This document shows positions 13,201-25,581 of a stretch of 64,000 bases of DNA, in pieces (position 1 is the stretch's first letter; each line of letters starts with the position of its first letter). Below the pieces are notes generated by a model. The model was not told the DNA's origin, searched no databases, and worked only from the letters and a program-made list of their open reading frames with translations. A program made the position numbers and the translations under genes. Source of the stretch: Prochilodus magdalenae (lineage: Eukaryota > Chordata > Actinopteri > Characiformes > Prochilodontidae); the NCBI GenBank assembly GCA_024036415.1, contig JAMWET010003876.1, forward strand, positions 1 through 64,000, read 5' to 3'.

Positions 13201-16200
13201 CAGACATGAGGTGAACATGAAGCAAAAAACAGAGAAAATTCAAATTGAAAGCTTCTAGATGAGCAAGGCAGGTTGGCTTTCAGTTATATGTGAGTGGGAT
13301 TGTTCGTTTGACACAGCTAATGCAATATTTTCACTAAAGGTTCCAGGTATTAAAGAAGTCATGAAGTAGTGGTGAGCAACAACCTGATGAATTATGTCAC
13401 TATAAAGCTTGCCCAGCTGAGTATTTCATTAAAAGGAGATTTAACATCGCCTCCCAAACAGCTTAGCCGTCTGAAAGTACAACCTATGAAGAAACCTAAG
13501 ACTTTGGATCTCAACAATGTCAGGAGTTCAAAAAGCATACTTGGCCTGGAGGTTGTGCAGCATAGTATGTACAGTATGTGTTTTTTTTAAATAGCAAAAA
13601 AATGAAGCACAACTGATGCACTTACGGTGTGTACAGGATTGTGATATGCATCATGTATCCTGAAAATGCCTCCTTAAAGAGGGAGGTGTGCCTGATGTTG
13701 TCATGACTGAAACTTTGCAAAGACATTCTGTTTCTGAGCCATGCTGCCTGTTGTTCACAGAGATGATTACTTTGTAATTTGTTCCCATTTTTGCTTTTTC
13801 TTTACTATCTGTAGGACAAAGCGCATATAACCTGTGTGTCAAACAAATGAGGAAGGACAAGTCCGCTCATAAACCCATTAAACAGCCATGTGGAAATAAT
13901 GTCATGAACTTGGCTAATCAAGCTACCTTTGATACAGCGAACAATGAAACACACAATATTATTATTTTTAATTTTAGTGATCAATTACAACATGCAGAAA
14001 GCAAGTGAGGATAAGTGAGGAGGTCCACACCAATTGAAGGAAATGAAGAACTAATTTCATTTTATGTATAAATATGATACAATGCTGCAATCTAAATTTA
14101 AGCTTCTCCCACCCATGCCATGAACTTAATAAAGGGGAAGATAACCTTACAAAGTAGATACGTAACATGCGACATGGTGTTTTTTAGGAGTGGCCAATCC
14201 CTAAAATCTATGAGACAACTTGCTTATCACTGTGTGTCAGAAGGACTCTCAAAGATTCTCATTATAGTTTTCTCTCTTCATTTCTTTAGTGTGTGTCTGC
14301 ACTGGTGCAGCCACTTGGTGTGTGTGCAGAATACCTCAACTCCGGCCTGGTCCAGGTGAGTGTCCACCTGATACAACAAACATGCACTTACTTATTGTTC
14401 TTCATCCACAGAAACTAGAAGAATGCTCTCCATCATATTCCTTCCTTTTAGGTACTTGTCTGATAAAAAAATCCTTGTGCCAGTCAAAAGCAGCACATGC
14501 GGCATGAGTCTTTCTGTGCATCATTAGGCTTTTGGAAAAAAAAATAGACAGCATGAGTAGAAGGAGAATATTAATAAATCGTAGAAACATTATAGACAAC
14601 ATGTGATGAGGCTAAATGGCTCATTTAAATGGTGTAAGATGACAGATTCTGCTAAATTATGTGTTTTGCAGCCCATGCTGGACCCAGTCATCCACAAGAT
14701 GATCACCTATGTGCAGAATCTTGAAGAGAAAGACTTAAAGGACAAGGTATATGCATGCATACAATGCTACAGATTTTTCCCTTTAAGTGCAGCAGAACAG
14801 ACAGCAAAGAAATGATCAGTTTGTTGCCATTTTGCAATGTGTAAACTAAAAAACACACCCAGGAAAAACGGGATTTATTCATCTGTTTCTCGCTCCATAG
14901 AGGTTAGTGAGCATTCCAGAACTACTATCAGCTATTAAGCTGTTGTGTATGAGGTTCCAGCGGGAGCTGGTCAATGTGGTGGATGACCTCAGGCTGGACA
15001 TCCTGCTGAGGATGCTCAAGACGCCTCACTTCAGCGCCAAGATGAACTCCCTCAAAGAGGTCAGACTTTTAGCATGCAATTTCTGTGCTGTACATGGCAC
15101 ATGGCACTTCAGATTTATGGTTTTACCCTGGCCTGGCCTGACTGGCTGCTGTGTTCTGTTCCAGGTGACTAAGTTGATAGAGGAGAGCACAGTCTCCAAG
15201 ACAGTGAAGAATGCCATAGACACTGACCGGCTCTTGGACTGGCTGGTGGAAAACTCAGTCCTCTCGATAGCACTGGAAGGTAAGCTTTTGTGTTCTGCCA
15301 TTAGGTGCAGAATTTACTGTTAATTTGCATTTTTGGCTATTGCAAATCAGTAAGTTTGTCATGTGACTCAAAAAAGTGAATAGGAATAAGGAGTTTATTA
15401 GGCATAGCAAAAATTGCATTACAATACAGATTTGTAATTCTGAAAGTCCACAGGCTGAGCCATGTTCAAACATCGGTTTTATATGTTCTTGATATTTATA
15501 TACGTATGCGAGTGGTGAAGCCTGACTGTATACGCTAGGTTTTATTCAAGTTATCAAAGATGAAATCAAGCTAAGGGTCATTTCTTCTAGCACTGGCTAA
15601 AATCACCCAGTGTATTCCTTGTTGCAGGGAATCTGCCAGGGTGGAATGTTTAAAGTGACTGGCGACTTTGTGTTTGAGTAACACTTCGTGTTTCTGTGTT
15701 GGCTGACTGCCAACTGGAGTTATTTGTTCATTAGTGCGACAGCATACGTGCAGCTAATGTCACGTGGTATAGGCAGGCATCTGTATACTGGGTTCAATGC
15801 TTTTTTTATGAATACAGGAAAGAGTGAATTATAGTCACCCTCATTGTACAGGATGAATCTTGATTGATAGATTGAGCTGCATGTATCAGTTGAAGGTGGC
15901 ACATTATGACAAACAGTTGTCCTGAATTCAATTATTTATTTAACGTTGGTGTATCTTATTGTGGTGTGTTGCTTCTACGTTGTGGCATGCCTAGCCGACA
16001 TCAATTCGCTAATATTAATCAATTAGGGGTGGCTTATTGCTTTAAAGGCTTTTGTGGTTTTACTGTAGATTTGTTAAAGCAGCTATTGATAAATCTAGAA
16101 TCTTAGCAGCATGCGGATAGCCTGGGGTGTGAGTGGTGTGATCACGCACTGCTCTCACATGCTGAGAGATGCCTGTGTGTTGTCCTATTTAGTGGACAGA

Positions 16201-19200
16201 TGGGCACCTCAGTATGGGTTCATTGTTATTTTGTGTCTGAAATTACCTGACCTTTTATCTTTTGCTCCCGCTTGTTAGATTTTCTTCTCTCACTATAATG
16301 TTGTCTTTTTCACACGTGTGTGTTCCCTCTTTCACGCTCTGTCAACTATCCATACTCTCTCAGTTTATTTTTTGTCTCCATTTCTAACACTTTCACTTCG
16401 TTGTCGGCTTTAAGTTCCACTCCTCACTTTCACTTTGGAGCCTCTTTCGCTTTTCTGTGTTCTTTCTCTTTTATGTACATCTTCTTACTTTTGCTTTTAC
16501 TTCATTGCTTTCTCTTTCTTTTACTGCCACACGTACAGTCAGTTTCCTGGTCGTCTGCAGTGCACCTCTTCTTATCCCTCATTTGTCCTAATTACAGGAA
16601 TTTGGAATCATAATGTTGCACTTATAGGTTTTGACTGAACAGAAGTGATTTTAATGCTGAGCTCGTGGTGATTTTTGACAAATGTATGTAGGACCAGGAC
16701 TAGATTGTAGGGTATTAGATCTACGTGATTTGAGATTAATAGACTGTTGTAAGATTATTGCTACTACACAGTACAAGTTAAAGTACACTTTATACTAAAT
16801 TCTTAGTGCCATAGATTGTTCCAGTAACTGTCCTTTTATCTCACTTTCTATATGGATCTTTGTTTCTCTCTTTTCTTTATTCTTTTTTTATTCTTTTTTT
16901 TTTTTGTTTTTTCTTTCTCTCTCTGTATATGTGTGTTATAGGGAATATCGACCAAGCGCAGTATTGTGATAGGATAAAGGGAATCATTGAGCTTTTAGGA
17001 AGTAAACTCTCGCTGGATGAACTTTCCAAAATTTGGAGAATACAGGTGAGTCACACATCTTAATTTTTTCCCCTTCTTTCCCTGAAATTCAGAATATGTT
17101 GTTTTGTACACAAACTTTGTTCTTCTTGTTCTTGTGCATAGTTTTATAGTTATGTTCTGAATATAATGTGCATTTAAATACAGTTGTTTATGCTGTAGAT
17201 GTTTTTTGAGAACCTGTCTGTAATGTGTCGTTTAGGCCTTGTCTGACTCCCCTCTTTTTTTCTTTGCTCTCTTTCCAGTCTGGCCAGTCCTCAACGGTCA
17301 TAGAGAATATACACACTATCATCGCTGCTGCTGCTGTCAAGTTTAATTTTGAGCAGCTTAGCCACCTCTTTGTTCTTATACAGAAAGTAAGACTTGAGGC
17401 TTGATTTGATGCCATCATATCATTTTATAATTCCTTTTTATGGCTTATTTTATTTCTTTTTAGTACTTGATTTTAGTGCACTCTATGTAAGTGGTCACAG
17501 CAGTGATTGTATAAAACTATGTGGTTTAAGAGGTTAATGACAGCCCAGTAAAGATGATGTAAAGCAACATGTTGGAAAGCAGAATGGAAACATTTCATTT
17601 GTCTCAGGAGGGATAAAAATGCACACAGGATGATGCCAACTCAGTTTGTTTTTCAGGCCAATGAGGTTGACTGTGTTAATGGAAAATATATGTGTAAAAT
17701 ATTAAATCACACACGTCAGTTCCTCATGCCAACCTTAATGCAGAAAATGATCGCTAGGGACGTATTAGATGTCACCTTTCAGATATGACCCACACAGAAG
17801 ACAGTGAAGGTAGTAGTAATAATTATAGTAATAATAATGATAAGTATTGTTATTGTTATTTTTATTACTGTTATTATTGTTGTAAAGCAGTGCACTTTAA
17901 TATCTGTAATGTTTGTTTATTAATACTTACTAAATGACAAAATTGCTCAAAAAACATTTCGATTAATCGATAACAGAAATAACAGTTTGTTGCAGCTCTA
18001 TAAGTGACTAAATTCTAATTTTATTAAAGACTTATTGTAGAAATGCAGTCAGTTAGCCTGATGTGACTTATGTAAATCTTTACTTTTTTTTTATTTATGA
18101 TGTAGAGCTGGGAGGTTGAAAGTGATCGAGTCAGACAGAAGCTGTTGAGTCTCATCGGTAGGATTGGCAGGGAGGCTCACTCAGAAGCAACAACAGGAAA
18201 GGTATGAGTGTGTGTGCTGCACAGTTCATTGTAAAACCTTATCGTTGTTATTTGTTTACTTCTGAACACAGCGACAGGTTTTGCTGTATGATGGAGCTTT
18301 TGGTTAAACACCATCCAAGAGTGTTGTGATGTTGTCCAGGCACAGTTAGCATGCTTTTATTGATTATATACAGTATATTGTTCAATAATATCCCCCCCCG
18401 CTTTTGACTGGTTCTCAGGTGTTGGAGGTTCTGTGGGACCTGGCTCATCTCCCCACTCTCCCCACCACTCTGGTCCAGCAGGCTCTGGAGGAGCATCTGA
18501 CCATCCTGAGTGATGCCTATGCTGTCAAAGAAACCGTCAAGAGGGGCTACATAATCAAGTGCATTGAGGACATAAAGAAGGTGAGCTCGAGCCGATCAAA
18601 AGCTTGTCCCATTGATATTTTTCCAAGCTTGCATTACCTAGTAACCCTATTCCAGAAGGTCTAGGATTATTAGTTGAGCTTTTTGAATGGCTGTTGACTA
18701 ATCTGACAATTTTAAAGAATGTTGAATGTTAAGAATGTTCAGCTAATAGTTTTTACAGTTTTCAGTCTGATCCTGCTCTGTTGTAAGTTCATATTTAACT
18801 TATTGTTATGAGTTATTTGTTGTTTTCTGCTGCTGGCTTGCTGCTGGTGAACGTGACTGATAACGAAGTCTTTCACTCTTTCAGACAAAACTTCAGTCTT
18901 TCTCTTGCTTTTTCCCTTGCTTTTTCTTACTTTGCAAATACCTTTATAGTAACTTGCAACAGCAGACTGAAAGCAGGCACACATGCAGTCCCCAATGCAA
19001 CAACTAGTATTCTGCAGTGTGCTAAGAGCTATATTAGGAGCTGAGCTGGGTGTTAAAAGGTGTCATTCTATCTCTGATGCCAGACAGATACTTGGCCAAC
19101 AGCTTGCCCTCCCACATACACATACACACACTCTCACTCTCACACTTGCACACTCCTTCCCGCTCCCATTCTGTGCTTCAGGCTCTATTCCAAGGTGATT

Positions 19201-22200
19201 TGGTTGCTTCTAACTCACGGATACAAAAGATTCATCAACCATTAGTCGAGCTCACTGAATGCAACTGCAGTTTATGTCTTTAGATACAAATACAGGAGGA
19301 ATCAAAGTCTACCAGCGAGACACAGGTCTCTTTTTTTACTGGCTCCTGGGGAAGGAAGAAACCAAGCTCATGGGCTAAAGTAAGAGAAGCACTCGGGCCT
19401 ACAAAGACCCTCCCCTTATATTTAACACTGACCAATCACAACTCACCTTCAATCTCATGGCAGCCTATCACAGCCCAAGCAGATGGGATTTGGTTATAAG
19501 GAGGGGAATAAAATTTGTGTACTGATGATTCTGAGTTGATTCTTGGGGAAGCTGTGTTGTATGCAAATATCTTTGATTTAAAAGTGCACATTCAGAGCCC
19601 GCTGAATGTCTGATTTGCTCAGATTTAAGAAGTCTTTTGTCAGCAATAGGCTGTGAGTGTGTTCATTTCAAATCAAAAGCTTATTGTGCCTCTGGGCACT
19701 AGTTAGGGTTGGGCGATTTAACACATCAAGTGTTATTTTGTATAAGACATAAAAAAAATTTAAAAAAAGTTTCATATTGCTTGAACACTCCATAGCTATT
19801 AACCCTGCACTTCATACTTACCCCCCATTCCATGGCTAATAGCTGTACAAACAAGTTCTAGTGTTTGCACAGAAATGTATTTAATTGTATTATGGATTTA
19901 TATCATAATACATTTGTCACCTAAAAAATATATTGTGGTTTAATTTGTGTGCTGTATCGCCCACCCCTAACACTGATGATGTTGGAAATACACACAGATG
20001 TTTTATAACCCTTTTAAATTCTGTTTTTATTTTGTGTTCATTTTAAAATTTCTGTTTTTATTTCATGGTTCACCATGATAATTAGTGATGCACCACTCTG
20101 ATACAGACCGGTATCAGCATCACACCAACTTTGTGATAACTATTTCATGCTTTTACATTTTTAATCAGCTTAATGTAGAATAAAGCTCTATTCGGATAGA
20201 ATAGAGTTTTATATGGGGAGGTGAAGTAAAGCTACTTTATTCCAGGAAATCTGTAGAATGCAGCTTCACAGAAAAGCACTTTATGGAAGAACACCAAAAC
20301 CCATTTAGCCAACAGGGTTCTCTGGGCTGAGCCCTGTAACCATTTATAAAGTAGAGAATGATGACCATCTAATAGCCCGCTTTTTTTTTTTTTTTAAACT
20401 GACAATTAGCAGGCTACATGTCCAGAACATGTATTGAGGCAATAGGCTTTGCTACACAATGACTTGCCTAAAGCTGCCAGAAGCGTTGTGGCTATGAGGA
20501 TTTCTTTGGCTCGGGATATAAGGGTTATAGCTAGAATGACCCAAGGTACGTATGTCTCCTTGAGCGCCTCCATACTTGAGAAAAACTGGGGAAAAACTCT
20601 TTACTACCACCGGATATGATGGAATATTAGCCTACATGTCTGTTTGCATGGTGTTAGTAAAACCTAAAGTTATTTTTGTGGCTTGTTTAACAGACGTTAC
20701 AAGGTGCTGGAATCTTTACAGGAGTACAGTTGGTAAAAATAAGTGGGATAATGATGGGACTAAAATCGCTGATGAACTTAATAGCTACATTTACCCCACC
20801 TCCCCATGTAAAACTAATCCTGTATGTGACTGTGAAATAGTTATTCTGTGTGAAATCTTTATTTACCAAATGTATTAAAATAAATGTATTTTGGGAATAA
20901 CTGTTCTCTACTGAGCAGATTAAATAAATTGTACTTTTTTAAAACTGGTACTCAGTATTGGCAGTATTCTGTTATCAGGTCAGAAGAAAGTCAGAATGGT
21001 GCATCCAAATATTGTTTAGTTTTTAACTCAACATGAAAATTCACAATAGGTATGACATTTAAGCCTAATAAATTTGATTCACTGTGTGTGTTCGCGTGTG
21101 TGTATGTGTGTGTTGTAGTCATCCCAGCTAAGTAACCCGCAAGCAGTATGGGTTGTTCCTGCCCTACGGCAGCTCCATGAGATCACCCGTTCTTTCATCA
21201 AACAGACGTACCAGAAACAAGACAAGGTATTACACACAGACATGCACTTTATACCACAGCTATGGGCTCGAGTTTGTGCCTGTTTTGTGAATAGACACAG
21301 ATGGAATTGCTAGTTTTGTATGTCTTTTTCAGAGCATAATTCAGGACCTGAAGAAGAACTTTGAGATAGTAAAGTTGATCACGGGGTCTTTAGTGTCATG
21401 TCATCGTCTGGCTGTGTCAGTCGCTGGCTCCAGTGGCCTTTCTGGGTCCACTCTGGTAGATGGCCGATACTCCTATCAGGAGGTATCAAAATGCATGATT
21501 TTTTTTATTTTTTTTAATTTAATTTTTATTAATAATTTTGGTTGTTCTGTTTCTGTTGGATCATTATGACCGATAAATCTGTTTGTCTCGATGCTATTAT
21601 GAATGAAATTATGTTTAGATGAATGATGTTCTCCATTGTTTACCGCTGACTATGTCTTTACAGTATTTGGAGGGGCATCTGAAGTTTTTGGCATTCTTTT
21701 TGCAAGAGGCCAGTCTGTACTTAGTGTGGAACAGAGCTAAAGAGATCTGGGAGTGCCTGGTGTCTGGGATGGACGTCTGCGAGCTGGACAGAGAGGTACA
21801 GCATCAGCACAACTCAGAGAGTCTGTGCTTTGCTGCCTGTTTAGCTGTTTTGCTAGTGTACCCTTTTTATTAGTATGCCGTGCTGTTGAATGTGGAGTAG
21901 TAATCATCTAGCTTTCTTCTCTCTGTAGATGTGTTTTGAGTGGTTCACCAAAGGGCAGCATGATCTGGAGAGTGATGTTCAGCAGCAGCTCTTCAAAGAG
22001 AAGATCCTTAAACTTGAGCCTTATGAGATTACAATGAACGGTACGATTGTAATCCTACCATTTGCACAATAGCACAACAGACCATAACACATAATCTCAA
22101 TTTCTTTGAACACGGCTTGAGCTAAGCCTGTTTGTATTGTGTGATTTTCTCAGCAGATGAACCATTCAGCCTTGCCAGATTGTTTGCTGCCATGATAATG

Positions 22201-25200
22201 CTCTTTGCTATCAGTGTTTATCTTTAGTTCCTACATTAAAATGATTGTGATATATTTGTTTTCCTCCAGGGTTTAATCTTTTTAAGACTTTCTTTGAGAA
22301 TGTGAATCTCTGTGACCATCGTCTCAAACGGCAGGGAACTCAACTGGTAAGAGTAGCAGGAATTCACATTCCTCACATGGGTATATATTCAAAGAATGAT
22401 AACCCAAGGGCGTTTCTTTAAAATGAGACTTTTTGTGTCAAAAGAAGCATTAACTTCATTTCCCTATATTTCTTAACTTGCAAAATGAAACGTTTAGCTA
22501 AGGCTTTTGCTTAGAGACCCTGCATTGTTAAATCGTCATTCTTTTCTATTCCATGGTCAGTGTGTGGAGCGCTTGGACCTAATTGGGATGGACTTCATCT
22601 GGAGAATTGCCATGGAGTCTCCTGACGAGGACATCGCCAATGAGGCCATTCAGCTCATCATTACCTACAGTTACATAAACCTTAACCCCAAAATGAAAAA
22701 GGTGTGCACACACACGCACACTCAAATCACACACTCCCACAACGTCTCTTTCTCTCTCTCTTTCATTTCAGGCTTTAATAATTTAGTGCTATTGTTTTTC
22801 TTCTGCAGGATTCAGTTTCCTTACATAAGAAATTCATAGCTGATTGTTATAAGAGGTTGGAGGTAGGTATCAGGATATAAGGTTGTGGCATGTTTTTTGT
22901 TTTTTTTTTCCAGTCGTGCAATTGCATAACCTCTCTAATTATGGCTGCTTCTCCCTCTCTTTTAAGGCTGCCAGCTCGGCCTTGGGTGGTCCAACCTTGA
23001 CGCATGCTGTTACTCGAGCAACCAAGATGCTGACGGCCACTGCCATGCCTACAGTAGCCACCTCAGTACAGTCGCCTTCCAGGTAGATCAGCACATTGCA
23101 ATTTCATTGAAACTGATGCGATATAGTGGTGAGTGGCGTTGATGGTTAGTATTGTACATTCACATTTCGCCCACAGGTCTACTAAGCTCGTGATCATCGA
23201 GAGGCTGCTGTTATTGGCGGAGCGATATGTCATTACTATTGAGGTGAGTTAAGAAAACCTTTCTGGTTTTCATGAGTTTATGCAGATTTTGTATTAAGCG
23301 CTTTAAAAAAAAAAATAAAAACAGTTTAGTTGACACAGCTTCTGGCCTAGAACAATGTCAGGATCATTATAATGTGACAAAGACATTATTGCTATAGGCT
23401 ATTCTTTGATCTTGTCCATAGTGATGTCACTCTATATTTATACCCCATTGAAACAGAGGGTCTTAACTGACCATGTTAGTGTTTCTAATTGCCCAGGTGA
23501 ACGTAACATATGAATAGGAACATAATTTGTGTAGATTTCACTAATAATACCTGGGATTCTTGTGCTTCAAATAAAGGTTATACAGTGGGGAAAATAAGTA
23601 TTTAGTCAGTCACCAATTGTGCAAGTTGTCCCACTTAAAAAGATGAGAGAGGCCTGTAATTGACATCATAGGTAGACCTCAACTATGAGAGACAAAATGT
23701 GGAAAAAAATTGAGAAAGTCATTTTGTCTGATTTTTAAAGAATTTATTTGCAAATAATGGTGGAAAATAAGTATTTGGTCAATAACAAAAGTTCATCTCA
23801 ATACTTTGTTGTATATCCTTTGTTGGCAATGACAGAGGTCAAACGTTTTCTGTAAGTCTTCACAAGGTTGGCACACACTGTTGCTGGTATGTTGGCCCAT
23901 TCCTCCATGCAGATCTCCTCTAGAGCAGTGATGTTTTGGGGCTGTCGGCGGGCAACACGGACTTTCAACTCCCTCCAAAGGTTTTCGATGGGGTTGAGAT
24001 CGGGAGACTGGCTAGGCCACTCCAGGACTTTGAAATGTTTCTTACGAAGCCACTCCTTTGTTGCCCTGGCAGTGTGCTTGGGATCATTGTCATGCTGAAA
24101 GACCCAGCCACGTTTCATCTTCATTGCCCTTGCTGATGGAAGGAGGTTTGCACCCAAAATCTCACAATACATGGCCCCATTCATTCTTTCATGTTATCGG
24201 ACCAGTCGTCCTGGTCCCTTTGCAGAGAAACAGCCCAAAAGCATGATGTTGCCACCCCCATGCTTCACAGTTTGGTATGGTGTTCTTTGGATTGCAACTC
24301 CGCATTCACTTTCCTCCAAACACGACGAGTTGTGTTTTTACCAAATAGTTCTACTTTGGTTTCATCTGACCATATGACATTCTCCCAATACTCTTCTGGA
24401 ACATCCAAATGCTCTCTAGCAAACTTCAGACGTGCCTGGATATGGACTGGCTTAAGCAGGGGGACACGTCTGGCACTGCAAGATCTGAGTCCCTGGCGTC
24501 GTAGTGTGTTGCTGATGGTAGCCTTTGTAACGTTGGTCCCAGCTTCCTGCAGGTCATTCACTAGATCCCCCCTTGTGGTTCTGGGATTTTTCCTTACCGT
24601 TCTTGTGATCATTTTGACCCCACGGGCTGAGATCTTGCGTGGAGCCCCAGATCGAGGGAGATTAGTAGTGGTTGTAGTCTTCCATTTTCTGATTATTGCT
24701 CCCACAGTAGATTTCTTCACATCAAGCTGCTTGCCTATTGCAGATTCAGTCTTCCCAGCCTGGTGCAGGTCTACAATTCGGTTTCTGGTGTCCTCCGACA
24801 GCTCTTTCGTCTTCACCATAGTGGAGTTTGGAGTGTGAGTGTTTGAGGTTGTAGGCAGGTGTCTTTTATACTGTTAACGACTTCAAACAGGTGCCATTAA
24901 TACAGGTAATGAGGGGGGGAAGCCTCTTAAAAAAGAAGTTACAGGTCTGTGACAGCCAGAAATCTTGCTTGTTTGTTATTGACCAAATACTTATTTTCCA
25001 CCATTATTTGCAAATAAATTCTTTAAAAATCAGACAAAATCACTTTCTCAATTTTTTTCCACATTTTGTCTCTCATAGTTGAGGTCTACCTATGATGTCA
25101 ATTACAGGCCTCTCTCATCTTTTTAAGTGGGACAACTTGCACAATTGGTGACTGACTAAATACTTATTTTCCCCACTGTATTTCTATTGTTAATAATTTG

Positions 25201-25522
25201 CAAGATCTAAGGATAAGCAAGAAAAACAGTTTTTGCAAGTATTTTTGCTCATGTTTACCACAGAGGCCAGTATTTGGGGCGGTCCGTGCAAACGTCCTTG
25301 ACGGATATTGTGAACTTAAGGAATATGTTTTCTTTGTTTGTTTCTTTGTAGGATCTGTACTCTGTTCCTCGGACTATTCTACCTCATGGAGCTTCTTTTA
25401 ATGGCCACCCTGTGACACTACATATAACCTACGAATCTACCAAAGACACTTTTACCCTGGAGGTACAGCCACATACACTGAGTAATGCAAATGATGACAC
25501 AACCAGTGGCCTGCATGTCATA

Positions 25523-25581
<59 letters not shown>

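Larger units (their letters stand above)
10210..14289 (+). other. usp24: usp24 intron 6 (4.1 kb, non-coding)
   Basis: Nothing protein-coding is supported here. It holds the GA tract at 11.1 kb and the foldback repeat at 12.1 kb, and is otherwise AT-rich. The region 12480-13070 is more GC-rich and includes an open frame of 86 codons (12814-13074) without domain signature, splice context or recognisable homologue, which I do not call as a gene. Confidence 0.75.
18581..21118 (+). other. usp24: usp24 intron 14 (2.5 kb, repeats only)
   Basis: It contains the MITE at 19703-19970 and a possible hAT MITE at 20087-21005. Human USP24 has a short linker (starting PGEWSG) at this junction; I found no exon encoding it here, and exons 14 and 15 join in phase without it. 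The remainder shows no coding signal. Confidence 0.65.
23583..25178 (-). mobile_element. Tc1/mariner DNA transposon (1,596 bp)
   Basis: A TA dinucleotide at 23581-23582 and again at 25179-25180 flanks a 1,596-bp element. It begins CAGTGGGGAAAATAAG and ends with the inverse. The terminal inverted repeats are about 207 bp (23583-23789 and 24972-25178) and by eye differ at a single base, near 23721. Between them lies a Tc1-type transposase on the minus strand, broken by a frameshift and a stop. The element sits in usp24 intron 23, antisense to the gene, 339 bp from the exon 23 donor and 173 bp from the exon 24 acceptor. Near-identical repeats suggest a recent insertion, mobilised in trans. Confidence 0.96.

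Noticed and set aside
24191..24838. 215-codon open frame on the plus strand inside the Tc1 element
   Set aside because: It is the antisense shadow of the transposase; the minus strand carries all the conserved motifs.
23244..25351. Exonisation of the Tc1 element in usp24
   Set aside because: Exons 23 and 24 join in phase without it and no extra exon is required; splice-like motifs inside the element are not supported by protein similarity.
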